DNA of 11,638 bases from Phycisphaerales bacterium UBA7708 (GCA_002482415.1 DLFY01000334.1:4790-16427), one strand, 5' to 3'. Positions 1 through 7,035 are shown, counted from the first letter of the stretch. Program-made: numbers and translations. The notes: a model not told the origin generated them from the letters alone.

Positions 1-675
1 GCGGGCGGCCTGAAATGGCTCAGGATTCTGGCTGCCTTTGCCGGCGCTGGAGTGGGATATACCCTGGCCAGTTGTTGTACGGATAAACAGATATACATAC
101 TCATTGGTTTTGCGGTGATTGGCGGTTTTATAGCCCTGTTCATCGAAAAAACGGTCGTCGTATTCATGGTAGCGGTACTGGCGGCCGTCATAGTCAATGT
201 CCTGATTGCCTGGCCGACGCTGGCAGAAGCCAAAACCTGGGAAGATACCCCAAAAATAGAACTGTCCAAAGACGCTCCGCCCGATGTGGTCCAGAGTCTG
301 ACCGTACTTGAAACCTATGCCCGCTATGCGTGTCAAAAAAGCATCCAGATTATCAAGTCACTGGGCAGTGTGGGCTACACGGCTGCCGTCATCGCTATCC
401 TGGTGGTTTTAGGGGTTGGTTTTGCGATGCCTCGCGGCGTGTGCGCCCTCGGGTGTGCAGTGGTCGGAGTCAGTTGGATTGCACTTGGCCTGCTGCTGTT
501 ATTGTTATATAAAGGCGCCAAGCCCATCGATTATGTAATCCAGCAGGCCGAGGTTTTGGCGATTGTTGCATTGATTGTAGTTGCATTTGGTACTCTTGTG
601 GACCTGGCGTTATGCCCGGATACGAGAAAAAAGAAATCCGGCATGATTGATCAATCGAAAGGAAAGAAAAAATGA
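1..675 (+). CDS. Polytopic membrane protein of unknown function, 5'-truncated by the window edge
   Basis: The reading frame is open from base 1, so the gene starts upstream; a GTG at 52 is possible but the residues before it (LKWLRILAAFAGAG) continue a hydrophobic helix, so I treat it as partial. The 224 visible residues show about six hydrophobic segments: two or three near the start, a soluble loop of about 50 residues (EAKTW to SLGSVGY), then three more helices and a Lys-rich cytoplasmic-type tail. No catalytic motif is visible. The LKWLRIL stretch followed by small-residue-rich helices resembles GWRIFRIL in the next gene, so the two may be distant paralogues. The stop overlaps the next start (ATGA at 672-675), which implies translational coupling and shared function. 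The family is not recognised with certainty; a TMEM198/DUF4203-like multi-pass protein is a guess. Confidence 0.7.
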   Translation, partial: AGGLKWLRILAAFAGAGVGYTLASCCTDKQIYILIGFAVIGGFIALFIEKTVVVFMVAVLAAVIVNVLIAWPTLAEAKTWEDTPKIELSKDAPPDVVQSLTVLETYARYACQKSIQIIKSLGSVGYTAAVIAILVVLGVGFAMPRGVCALGCAVVGVSWIALGLLLLLLYKGAKPIDYVIQQAEVLAIVALIVVAFGTLVDLALCPDTRKKKSGMIDQSKGKKK

Positions 676-1358
676 TTCCATGGCTGCTTGCTGAAACAGC
701 GCCGGAAACGACGTCTTCCAACTTCAGTGTGGACCCGGCATTGAATTTTGTCTGGGAACAGATTACCAATCTCACCTGGCTTCAGGCTGTTGTCGGGATA
801 TCCTTCGGCATGGTCTATTTGCTGTACGGATGGAGAATCTTCCGAATCCTGGTGGTTATCGCTTTTGCCCTGATTGGCATGTTTCTGGGGATTATGGCCG
901 GCCAGAAATTCGGCAGCCAGTTGATGGGTGGCATCATGGGTGTTATCTTGTTTGCGGTGCTGTCGATGAGCCTGGTCAAATGGTGCGTCTCCATTCTCGG
1001 TGCTGCCGCCGGCGGAGTGCTGACAGGCGGTCTCTGGTATGCATTCGGCCTGCCGGAACAATATATCTGGGCCGGGGCGATTGTGGGTGTGGTCGCCGGT
1101 GGGATGATGTCGTTTATTCTGCTCAAGATTTCCGTCATGCTGTTTACCAGCCTGGGCGGTTCTGCGATATTGGCAATCAACTTCCTGGCGTTGCTCCACC
1201 AATATGAGACTAAGGTTGCCGCTCCCCCGGGAACCACGATTCACGATTTAATCTTCCAGAAAACCTGGTTTCTGCCCATGGTTATTATTGTTCCGACAAT
1301 CATTGGAATGATTGTCCAGAATAAGCTGATTAAGCAATCCAGTAAATGGGATTTCTAA
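672..1358 (+). CDS. Seven-helix membrane protein, possibly TMEM198/DUF4203-like
   Basis: This 228-residue protein begins with a short soluble N-terminus (about 35 residues) followed by about seven predicted membrane helices: roughly residues 36-54, 56-75, 85-102, 104-125, 130-155, 157-178 and 202-222. The helices are rich in Gly and Ala (for example GAAAGGVLTGG). The pattern of a GWR motif after helix 1 and many glycine-rich helices is reminiscent of TMEM198/DUF4203 proteins, but this is recognition by style and not proof. The start at 672 is supported by AGGA at 660-663, eight bases upstream, and by the four-base ATGA overlap with the preceding gene. The pair is probably an obligate complex or tandem paralogues. 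Substrate or role cannot be read from the sequence. Confidence 0.75.
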   Translation: MIPWLLAETAPETTSSNFSVDPALNFVWEQITNLTWLQAVVGISFGMVYLLYGWRIFRILVVIAFALIGMFLGIMAGQKFGSQLMGGIMGVILFAVLSMSLVKWCVSILGAAAGGVLTGGLWYAFGLPEQYIWAGAIVGVVAGGMMSFILLKISVMLFTSLGGSAILAINFLALLHQYETKVAAPPGTTIHDLIFQKTWFLPMVIIVPTIIGMIVQNKLIKQSSKWDF

Positions 1359-1368
1359 TCCTGACTTC

Positions 1369-1390
1369 CTGCTGTCAAAGCAGACCTTTT
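1369..1390 (+). terminator. Weak terminator-like hairpin after the membrane-protein pair
   Basis: CTGCT at 1369-1373 pairs with AGCAG at 1379-1383 around a five-base loop, and a CCTTTT run follows. The stem is only five pairs, so intrinsic termination is doubtful. Confidence 0.22.
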
Positions 1391-1442
1391 GAAAATTTAG
1401 TTTGCAGCGATGGTTTTGGTAGAACAATGGACTCAAAACAGC

Positions 1443-1448
1443 TATAAT
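1443..1448 (+). promoter_or_regulatory. Consensus -10 box immediately upstream of rarA
   Basis: A perfect TATAAT lies at 1443-1448, only 11 bases before the rarA ATG. No good -35 box sits at the usual distance; TTGGTA at 1416-1421 would need a 21-base spacer. If used, transcription would begin about 5 bases before the ATG and give a leaderless or nearly leaderless mRNA, consistent with the lack of any Shine-Dalgarno sequence there. Confidence 0.35.
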
Positions 1449-1459
1449 AATACCTGTCT

Positions 1460-2839
1460 ATGAGTGCCAGACAGGAAAAAACATTGTTTCAGCCATCGGA
1501 AAGCAAGACCCTGCAAAGTGTTGCGCCGCTTGCAGTTCGAATGCGCCCGAATACAATTGACGACTTTGCAGGTCAGGAACATTTCGTCGGTGAAGGCAAA
1601 CTCCTCCGCCGGATGCTCGAAGGCGGGGCGATCAGCAGTCTCATTTTTTATGGCCCTCCTGGTTGCGGCAAGACAACCCTCGCTCGCATTATTGCCAATC
1701 ACACCAACGCCGTCTTCGAGGTCCTCAGTGCCCCGGCTGCCGGCGTCAAAGAACTCCGACAGGTTCTGGACACTGCCAAAGACCGCCTTATCACCTCCGG
1801 CCGCCGTACGGTCTTGTTTATTGACGAAATTCATCGATTTAACCGGTCGCAGCAGGATGTTCTTCTGGATGATGTGGAAAATGGGATTGTCACGCTCATC
1901 GGCGCTACAACCGAAAATCCTTTTTTCAGTGTCAATTCGCCGCTGATTAGCCGAAGCACGGTTTTTACATTCGAGCCGCTCAAAACAGAGCATATCAAAT
2001 TGCTCTTGTCGCGGGCAATTACAGACGAAAAAAATGGGTTAGGAAAGATATCGCTGGCAGTTCAAGCCGAAGGCCTTGATTTTCTTGCCGAGATTTGTGA
2101 TGGCGATGCCCGCAAGGCCCTGACCGCCCTGGAAGTTGCGGTTCTATCCAAACAGAAACACACCAAAAGGGGAGATACTGTTGAAATTTCACTGGATGAC
2201 ATTAAGGAATCCATCCAGAGAAAATCGGTCCAGTATGACGGTTCCGGAGATACTCATTACGATTTAGCCAGTGCCTTGCAGAAATCCATGCGGGGTTCGG
2301 ACCCGGATGCCACCATCTATTGGCTGGCCAGAATGATTGCCGGGGGCGAAGATTTGCGGTTTATAGCTCGTCGAATCATGATTTGTGCGGCTGAAGATGT
2401 GGGCAACGCGGACCCCACCGCGACCATCCTTGCGGCCTCGGCGATGCAGATTGCCGAATTTGTGGGGTTTCCGGAGGCACAATTACCACTGGCTCAGGCC
2501 GCCATTTATATCGCCTGTGCCCCCAAATCGAATGCCTGTGCCAAGGCAATCTGGGGGGCAATAGCGGATGTCCAATCTGGCCGGACGATTCCCGTACCAC
2601 TGCATCTGCGGGATTCACATTATAAATCCGCTGCCAAACTGGGCCATGGTATCGGCTACCAGTATCCGCACGAAAGTCCCAACGGATTTATCCCACAGGA
2701 TTACGTCGGCCAGCCGCTTCCGCGCAGGTATTACGAACCCAAAAACATAGGGCGCGAAAAATTAGTCGCCGAATATTTACAAAAGCTGCGAAATCAAGTA
2801 GAACAATTACGGCAGACGCCGCCTCAAACGTCGGTTTAG
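1460..2839 (+). CDS. rarA: Replication-associated recombination protein A (RarA/MgsA), AAA+ ATPase
   Basis: RarA is a cytoplasmic AAA+ ATPase of the clamp-loader group that acts at stalled replication forks, opening duplex ends and interacting with SSB. The 459-residue length is typical. Visible landmarks are the N-terminal PLAVRMRP motif (residues 23-30), Walker A GPPGCGKT (65-72), Walker B LFIDEIH (119-125), sensor 1 GATTEN (148-153), the arginine-finger region SRS near residue 165, and sensor 2 GDARKA (215-220). The C-terminal tetramerisation region is also conserved: SMRGSDPDA (276-284), EDVGNADP (312-319), ACAPKSNA (352-359) and a final RYYEP/GREK stretch. All catalytic residues look intact. 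The ATG at 1460 gives an N-terminus about ten residues longer than E. coli before PLA-RMRP; no Shine-Dalgarno sequence precedes it. It seems to be an independently expressed housekeeping gene with a 100-base gap on each side. Confidence 0.97.
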   Translation: MSARQEKTLFQPSESKTLQSVAPLAVRMRPNTIDDFAGQEHFVGEGKLLRRMLEGGAISSLIFYGPPGCGKTTLARIIANHTNAVFEVLSAPAAGVKELRQVLDTAKDRLITSGRRTVLFIDEIHRFNRSQQDVLLDDVENGIVTLIGATTENPFFSVNSPLISRSTVFTFEPLKTEHIKLLLSRAITDEKNGLGKISLAVQAEGLDFLAEICDGDARKALTALEVAVLSKQKHTKRGDTVEISLDDIKESIQRKSVQYDGSGDTHYDLASALQKSMRGSDPDATIYWLARMIAGGEDLRFIARRIMICAAEDVGNADPTATILAASAMQIAEFVGFPEAQLPLAQAAIYIACAPKSNACAKAIWGAIADVQSGRTIPVPLHLRDSHYKSAAKLGHGIGYQYPHESPNGFIPQDYVGQPLPRRYYEPKNIGREKLVAEYLQKLRNQVEQLRQTPPQTSV

Positions 2840-2947
2840 GCAATAAGAATAAGCCGGATAATTTGAGCAAAACAGGCAGACAGGCCGATATATGGACAGA
2901 GTAAAACGGATAGCTGCGGACAGGGGTTCGTTCTTCGGGATTAATGA

Positions 2948-3532
2948 ATGAATAATGCAGAACAGAAACGGCAAGTGAGAAAACAAATACAGCAGATTCT
3001 GGCGGGAATACAGCCGGAAGTGCGATTACAGAAAAGCCGGGTGATTTGCAATGAAGTCTTATCATCGGAGGAGTACAAAAAGGCCTCTGTCGTGATGCTG
3101 TTTCTGTCCATGATGCATGAAGTGGATACCACAGCGATGATTCTGGATGCCTTTCAGCAGGGCAAAACCGTAGCGGTGCCCAAAATGTCCTGGCAGCAGC
3201 GGCACATGATTCCGGTGGAAATCCAGTCTCTGGACACGGGATTACAGATAGATCGCATGGGTTTGCGGAATCCCACGACCGGGACACCTGTGCCGCACGA
3301 GGATATCGATCTGGTGCTTGTGCCCGGCCTCGGGTTTGACCGGCAGGGTAATCGGCTTGGCCGGGGCGGTGCTTATTATGACCGCTTTTTGGCAAGTCCG
3401 GGTATGCGTGCCCAAAAATGGGCGGTGGCTTTCTCAGAGCAGATTCTGGATGCCGTACCCCACGATGAGAACGATATCCCTGTGGATGCGATTATTACCG
3501 ATGCCGGCATTTTGAGAATGCAGGCCAGATAA
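2948..3532 (+). CDS. ygfA: 5-formyltetrahydrofolate cyclo-ligase (MTHFS)
   Basis: The enzyme converts 5-formyl-tetrahydrofolate plus ATP to 5,10-methenyl-tetrahydrofolate, returning this storage or inhibitory folate to one-carbon metabolism in the cytoplasm. The 194-residue length matches the family. The diagnostic region is residues 122-147: the strand LVLVPGLGFD, then the nucleotide-binding GRGGAYYDR loop. The final Ala in GRGGAYYD replaces the more common Gly. Basic N-terminal residues (KRQVRKQIQQ) correspond to the usual substrate or phosphate-binding N-terminus. The strands before the active site (ASVVMLFLSM, TVAVPKM) also fit. An ATG four bases earlier (2944) is in a different frame. 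No strong ribosome site is visible. The L,D-transpeptidase gene begins 50 bases downstream, so co-transcription is likely without implying shared function. Confidence 0.95.
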   Translation: MNNAEQKRQVRKQIQQILAGIQPEVRLQKSRVICNEVLSSEEYKKASVVMLFLSMMHEVDTTAMILDAFQQGKTVAVPKMSWQQRHMIPVEIQSLDTGLQIDRMGLRNPTTGTPVPHEDIDLVLVPGLGFDRQGNRLGRGGAYYDRFLASPGMRAQKWAVAFSEQILDAVPHDENDIPVDAIITDAGILRMQAR

Positions 3533-3582
3533 TAGTGTAAAATATGTAGTAAAACAATGACAGCAGCAGGAATGGATTCTGT

Positions 3583-4743
3583 ATGAAAGTAGAGTATCGA
3601 CCTTACCAGGGAAGAAATGGAAGTAATTCAAGGACGCGGATGATTTTGATAGTCCTTGCTGTAGCGATTGTCGGGCTGGTTGCCCTTAACCGCTGGAAGA
3701 AGAAAAAGGCCGAGCAGGCCCAATTGGAAGAGCAGTCCGAGACGGTAACTGCGGTGGAAACGGCTGCGCAGACGCCTCCGCAGAATAATCTGCGAACCAC
3801 GACACCTGACACCACCCCCGAGCAGCTTGAACTGGCCGCCGGCTCTGCCAGGACTGATGCTGTCGCTGTTACGCCGCAGCCGACATCACCGACACCGCAG
3901 CCTGCCGTGGAAACGCCGCAGCCGACTCCAACTCCTGTCGTCCAGGATGCTGTCCAGCCTGCACCTGTGGTGGATACCATCACCAGCCCCGAAGCCGCCG
4001 CCATGATTCGTCAGGCGGTACAGGATATCGCCGCAGGCAAGATTATTGCCGCCCGCGACCAGCTCAATCATGCCCTCGATTTGAACCTCAGCGACGCTGT
4101 TCGTGACGAGGTCAAAAAGCAGTTGACCAAACTGTCGGACACCTGGCTGTTCAGCAAACAGGTTGCCGTCGGCGATGCCATGACCGAATTGTACAAAGTG
4201 CAGCCCGGTGATGTGCTGGCTGTCCTGTGCAGAAAATACAAAGTTCCGCACGAAGCCATCGAACGAATCAACGGCATCACCAATCCGGAACGGCTCCAGG
4301 CCGGCCAGACCATCAAGGTCATTCGCGGCCCCTTTAATGCCGTCGTCAGCAAAAAGAATTTCACCATGGATATCTATCTGCAGGGCGTTTTCGTCAAGCA
4401 GTATAAAGTCGGTCTTGGCAAGATAGAACATGATACTCCCACAGGCAAATGGAAAGCCACCGCCGGCGGCAAGATGATCAAGCCCACCTGGACGGACCCC
4501 GATTCAGGCCGCGTCTATCAGGGCAGTGACCCGGATTATCCGCTTGGCTCACGCTGGATCGCCCTGGAAGGTCTGGAAGGTGCCGCCAAAGGCCGCACGG
4601 GATTTGCGATCCACGGCACCAAAGAACCCGAAACCATCGGCACCCGGGCCTCGCGGGGCTGTATCCGTCTGTTTAACGGCGATGTCGTCGAAGTCTATGA
4701 TTTGCTGGAAGCCGGCATCTCGGAAGTTGTGGTTGTTGAGTAG
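3583..4743 (+). CDS. Membrane-anchored LysM and L,D-transpeptidase (YkuD) protein
   Basis: L,D-transpeptidases form 3-3 peptidoglycan cross-links or attach proteins to the wall, using a Cys nucleophile in the periplasm. The 386-residue protein has a basic N-terminus, one membrane helix (about 20-36) followed by an RWKKKK cluster, a low-complexity Thr/Pro/Gln linker (about 60-130, with TPQP repeats), a short helical region (138-191) that may be TPR-like, a LysM peptidoglycan-binding domain (about 203-247, YKVQPGD to LQAGQTIKV) and a YkuD domain (about 254-385). The catalytic motif is complete: H344-G345, then S357-R358-G359-C360-I-R. AGGA at 3569-3572 precedes the ATG. Positive charge on both sides of the helix makes topology ambiguous by the positive-inside rule, although the catalytic domain must be periplasmic. 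A hairpin follows at 4801-4833. The same-strand vWA-ExbBD set downstream hints at a cell-wall theme. Confidence 0.95.
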   Translation: MKVEYRPYQGRNGSNSRTRMILIVLAVAIVGLVALNRWKKKKAEQAQLEEQSETVTAVETAAQTPPQNNLRTTTPDTTPEQLELAAGSARTDAVAVTPQPTSPTPQPAVETPQPTPTPVVQDAVQPAPVVDTITSPEAAAMIRQAVQDIAAGKIIAARDQLNHALDLNLSDAVRDEVKKQLTKLSDTWLFSKQVAVGDAMTELYKVQPGDVLAVLCRKYKVPHEAIERINGITNPERLQAGQTIKVIRGPFNAVVSKKNFTMDIYLQGVFVKQYKVGLGKIEHDTPTGKWKATAGGKMIKPTWTDPDSGRVYQGSDPDYPLGSRWIALEGLEGAAKGRTGFAIHGTKEPETIGTRASRGCIRLFNGDVVEVYDLLEAGISEVVVVE

Positions 4744-4800
4744 TTTTGCTACCCACTGTGCGGCGCGATGCTGCTGTGCGATAAAATATGAATGATTAGC

Positions 4801-4833
4801 GGAAATGGCCGGCGGATCCGGCCTTTTCCTTTC
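4801..4833 (+). terminator. Strong hairpin with U-rich tail between the L,D-transpeptidase and vWA genes
   Basis: GGCCGG (4807-4812) pairs with CCGGCC (4818-4823) around CGGAT. The stem extends through one T-T mismatch with GGAAA (4801-4805) and TTTCC (4825-4829), giving 11 pairs in all, followed by a pyrimidine run up to the ATG at 4834. It is shaped like an intrinsic terminator of the transpeptidase transcript. It ends only 13-17 bases before the preferred vWA start, so it may instead act as an attenuator or leader hairpin for the downstream genes. Confidence 0.55.
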
Positions 4834-4845
4834 ATGGGTAAAGCG

Positions 4846-5706
4846 ATGACAAAAAGGCGGGCAAAAATCAGTACCGCAGCAGCAGGGGGGTCGGTCATAG
4901 CACACTTGCTGCTGCTGGGCGCATTTGCCGCAGTGAACCTGCAGCCGCCCGAGACACCCGATGGAACCCTCGGCGCCGTATCGGTTCAACAAATCCAGCA
5001 GGTTATCGAACAGCCCCTGATTACCGAAAAACCCGAGGTTAAACCGCCTGTGCCAGAACCAGAGCCGAAAAAAGCACCCCGGGAAACCAAGTCGGTTCAG
5101 CCGCCTGTTCAAACACCGCCCAAAGCCTATCCGACTCCCAAAACCGTGTCCATCAGTCCTCGGCAGGATGCCTCCTTGTTTGGCAACAAAACTGCCGCAC
5201 AGAATATCTGCTTCGTGGTCGATTGCTCCGGCAGCATGTACGGCCGGCTCGGTATGATTCAGCGTCAATTGAAAGACTGCATCGCCGCCCTGTTTGATAC
5301 CCAATCGTTTTGCGTGATATTCTTCATGGACGGCAATACGCTGCTGGAAACCGGCTCTGGCACCCTGACGCCCGCCACCGGTCAGGCCAAGTCCGAAGCC
5401 ATTACGCTGATTGACAGTGTCCATCTCGGCGGTCAGACCAATGCCATCCAGGCCCTCCAGCGGGCCATGCAGCTTCGGGACAGGCGCGGCAGGGCCGTCC
5501 AGGTCGTCTATTTCCTGAGCGATGGATTTGATTTGTCCGAAACCCCCGGCCAGCCCTTCGATATGCAGATTCAGGCCATTCGCAAATCCTGTGCCCCCGG
5601 CGCGGTGATTCATACCATTGGCCTCTGGGCATCCGAACAGGACCAGCAGCGGCTCAGGCAAATCGCTGAGATGACCGGCGGCACGTTTCTGCATATTGAC
5701 AATTGA
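4846..5706 (+). CDS. TonB-like anchored protein with a C-terminal vWA (MIDAS) domain
   Basis: With the start at 4846 the protein is 286 residues. Residues 1-15 are basic and Ala/Gly-rich. A single membrane helix (about 14-31) contains SVIAH, which places Ser16 and His20 as in the TonB/TolA S-x3-H motif that contacts ExbB/ExbD. Residues 33-108 form a stalk rich in Pro, Glu, Lys and Gln (for example PVPEPEPKK). Residues about 119-286 are a von Willebrand factor A domain with the full metal-ion-dependent adhesion site: DCSGS (D126, S128, S130), Thr198 in GGQTNA and Asp226 in LSDG. The domain should lie in the periplasm. ATGs at 4792 and 4834 are in the same frame. I chose 4846 because it gives a normal TonB-type N-terminus and leaves the 4801-4833 hairpin outside the coding region; the ribosome site (GGG at 4836-4838) is weak. 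exbB and exbD follow on the same strand. The vWA and membrane assignments are firm; the TonB-like role is inference. Confidence 0.9.
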   Translation: MTKRRAKISTAAAGGSVIAHLLLLGAFAAVNLQPPETPDGTLGAVSVQQIQQVIEQPLITEKPEVKPPVPEPEPKKAPRETKSVQPPVQTPPKAYPTPKTVSISPRQDASLFGNKTAAQNICFVVDCSGSMYGRLGMIQRQLKDCIAALFDTQSFCVIFFMDGNTLLETGSGTLTPATGQAKSEAITLIDSVHLGGQTNAIQALQRAMQLRDRRGRAVQVVYFLSDGFDLSETPGQPFDMQIQAIRKSCAPGAVIHTIGLWASEQDQQRLRQIAEMTGGTFLHIDN

Positions 5707-5740
5707 CAACACCTGTAGTTTCGTGTCAGATAAGAACATA

Positions 5741-5779
5741 ATGATGAATTCGAACAACCAATATGGGATAGCAAGCTGA
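5741..5779 (+). CDS. Possible 12-residue leader peptide overlapping the exbB start
   Basis: An ATG at 5741 opens a short frame (MMNSNNQYGIAS) whose TGA (5777-5779) overlaps the exbB ATG at 5779. Such an arrangement could couple translation of exbB to a leader ORF. No clear Shine-Dalgarno sequence precedes it, so it may be chance. Confidence 0.2.
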   Translation: MMNSNNQYGIAS

Positions 5780-6558
5780 TGATGATACTGGCAGCCCAAA
5801 GTTCTGCGGGACCCTTGTCCCAGACTTATTTTACACAGTTTGTTGTGGCCGGCGGACCGATTGTCTGGTTTGTCCTGCTGCCGATGTCCGTGGCCGGGAT
5901 TTATTTCTGGCTGGAATTATGCATCACGATACGCCGCCGCCGGCTCCTGCCGCCGGATATCAGTTCCGACATTGCCACCGTGGCCCAGCGTCACGGTACC
6001 GCCAGCCTGCCGACCCGGTTCAGCGGCAACATCGACATGGTCAGCAGGGCGGTCTGTGCCGCTTTTGCCAGGACCCGCAGAATTCGTCCCACCCATGAGC
6101 TGCTCAGCCAGATTGCCGCTGAGAGTCTTCAGGAGCAGGGCATCAAACTCCTGCGAAAGACCGAATGGTGCAATCTGCTGGGCAATGTCGCCCCGATGGT
6201 GGGGCTGTTTGGTACGGTCTGGGGTATGATTGAGGCGTTCAACCTGCTTGGCATAGCCGCCGGTCAGCCTCGCCCGGGCGAACTGGCTTCTGCGATTTCA
6301 GTCGCTCTGGTGACGACATTCTGGGGCCTGCTGGTTGCCATTCCGTCGTTGTTTATTGCAGGCCTGTTTCGTTCCCGTATCGAAGCGTTCATAGCCGAGG
6401 CTGCCGTGGAAACTGAGACGCTGCTGGAAAGTCTGCTGGAAGCCCGTCAGCAGCAGGCCGGCGCAGGCGGTAAGTCTTTGGACTCTGCCTCCAAATCCGG
6501 CCCCGATACCGATGAGGTCCTCCCGGAGTCCTCCAGCTCATCCTTGCCGGTGCGTTAA
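5779..6558 (+). CDS. exbB: ExbB/TolQ/MotA-family proton channel subunit
   Basis: ExbB-type proteins form a pentameric inner-membrane channel around ExbD and convert proton flow into force on a TonB- or TolA-like partner. The 259-residue protein has a first helix at about 24-46, a cytoplasmic domain (about 50-130) and two further helices at about 133-155 and 170-196. The hallmark motifs are present: VAPMVGLFGTVWGM (138-150), with the channel Thr at 146, and ALVTTFWGLLVAIP (176-189), with Thr180 aligned to E. coli ExbB Thr181. The residue aligned to E. coli Glu176 is Val175, a departure from many homologues. The C-terminal tail (about 222-259) is Gln-, Ser- and Asp-rich and probably disordered. 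An ATG one codon later (5782) is an alternative start; GGGAT at 5765-5769 is a weak ribosome site. The stop overlaps the exbD start, so the two are coupled. Confidence 0.93.
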   Translation: MMILAAQSSAGPLSQTYFTQFVVAGGPIVWFVLLPMSVAGIYFWLELCITIRRRRLLPPDISSDIATVAQRHGTASLPTRFSGNIDMVSRAVCAAFARTRRIRPTHELLSQIAAESLQEQGIKLLRKTEWCNLLGNVAPMVGLFGTVWGMIEAFNLLGIAAGQPRPGELASAISVALVTTFWGLLVAIPSLFIAGLFRSRIEAFIAEAAVETETLLESLLEARQQQAGAGGKSLDSASKSGPDTDEVLPESSSSSLPVR

Positions 6559-7004
6559 TGAAAGTCGTACTCTATCATCAGCGAAAAGATGCAGGCTTTG
6601 ACCTGACCCCGGTCATCGACGTGGTTTTTCTCTTGATTATTTTCTTTATGCTCGTCTGCCAGTTTGGTGCCGCTGAGCATTTCGAAGCCCTGCTGCCGGA
6701 TAAAATTCAATCCGCCGATCCCGCCCAGCTTCAGCTCGATTCGACCGTCAGCGTCAATGTCGTCCAGCAGGACGGCGGGATTGTCTATGCAATCGGCTCC
6801 GATGTCCTGTCCGGCGGCGACTCGGAACTATTGACTGCGATGATCAGTGCCGGAATAGACAGCCGCCTGGCCGATGGCGGCACATCCCGCATCATCCGAT
6901 TGCGTTGCGACAAACATATCCCCTTCGAAAAAATCCGCCCCGTCCTGGCCGGTATCGCCCAGAGCCGAGCCGAAAAAATCCAGTGGGCCGCATTCAACGA
7001 ATAA
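6558..7004 (+). CDS. exbD: ExbD/TolR-family proton channel subunit
   Basis: ExbD is the rotor-like partner inside the ExbB channel. It has one membrane helix carrying the proton-accepting Asp and a periplasmic domain that contacts peptidoglycan or the TonB-like effector. The 148-residue protein shows the signature DLTPVIDVVFLLIIFF, with Asp21 equivalent to E. coli ExbD Asp25. The periplasmic region (about 40-148) has the usual fold pattern: VSVNVVQQDGGIVYAIG strands, a helix of the ELLTAMI type, then IIRLRCDKHIPFEKIRPVLAGI. The start ATG shares its A with the exbB stop (TAATG at 6556-6560), showing tight translational coupling. A terminator-like hairpin follows 32 bases after the stop, ending the vWA-exbB-exbD unit. 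Confidence 0.94.
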   Translation: MKVVLYHQRKDAGFDLTPVIDVVFLLIIFFMLVCQFGAAEHFEALLPDKIQSADPAQLQLDSTVSVNVVQQDGGIVYAIGSDVLSGGDSELLTAMISAGIDSRLADGGTSRIIRLRCDKHIPFEKIRPVLAGIAQSRAEKIQWAAFNE

Positions 7005-7035
7005 TTTGCTGTTCTTAACCTTGTATTCAGATAGC

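Noticed and set aside
2863..2894. TTGAGC and TATATG as a promoter for the cyclo-ligase gene
   Set aside because: The spacer is 20 bases and both boxes match poorly.
4792..4845. ATG at 4792 as the vWA gene start
   Set aside because: It would put the hairpin inside the coding sequence and add 18 residues before the TonB-type N-terminus; it remains possible but is less likely.
5694..5708. Tandem TTGACAA words at the end of the vWA gene as a regulator-binding direct repeat
   Set aside because: Two short copies partly encoding the last codons are likely chance; no other copy or symmetry supports an operator.
4549..5799. Long minus-strand open frame of 416 codons opposite the transpeptidase and vWA genes
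   Set aside because: It lies antisense to two genes with clear domains, and its translation is low-complexity Gly/Arg/His/Phe-rich, as expected for a shadow of GC-rich coding sequence.
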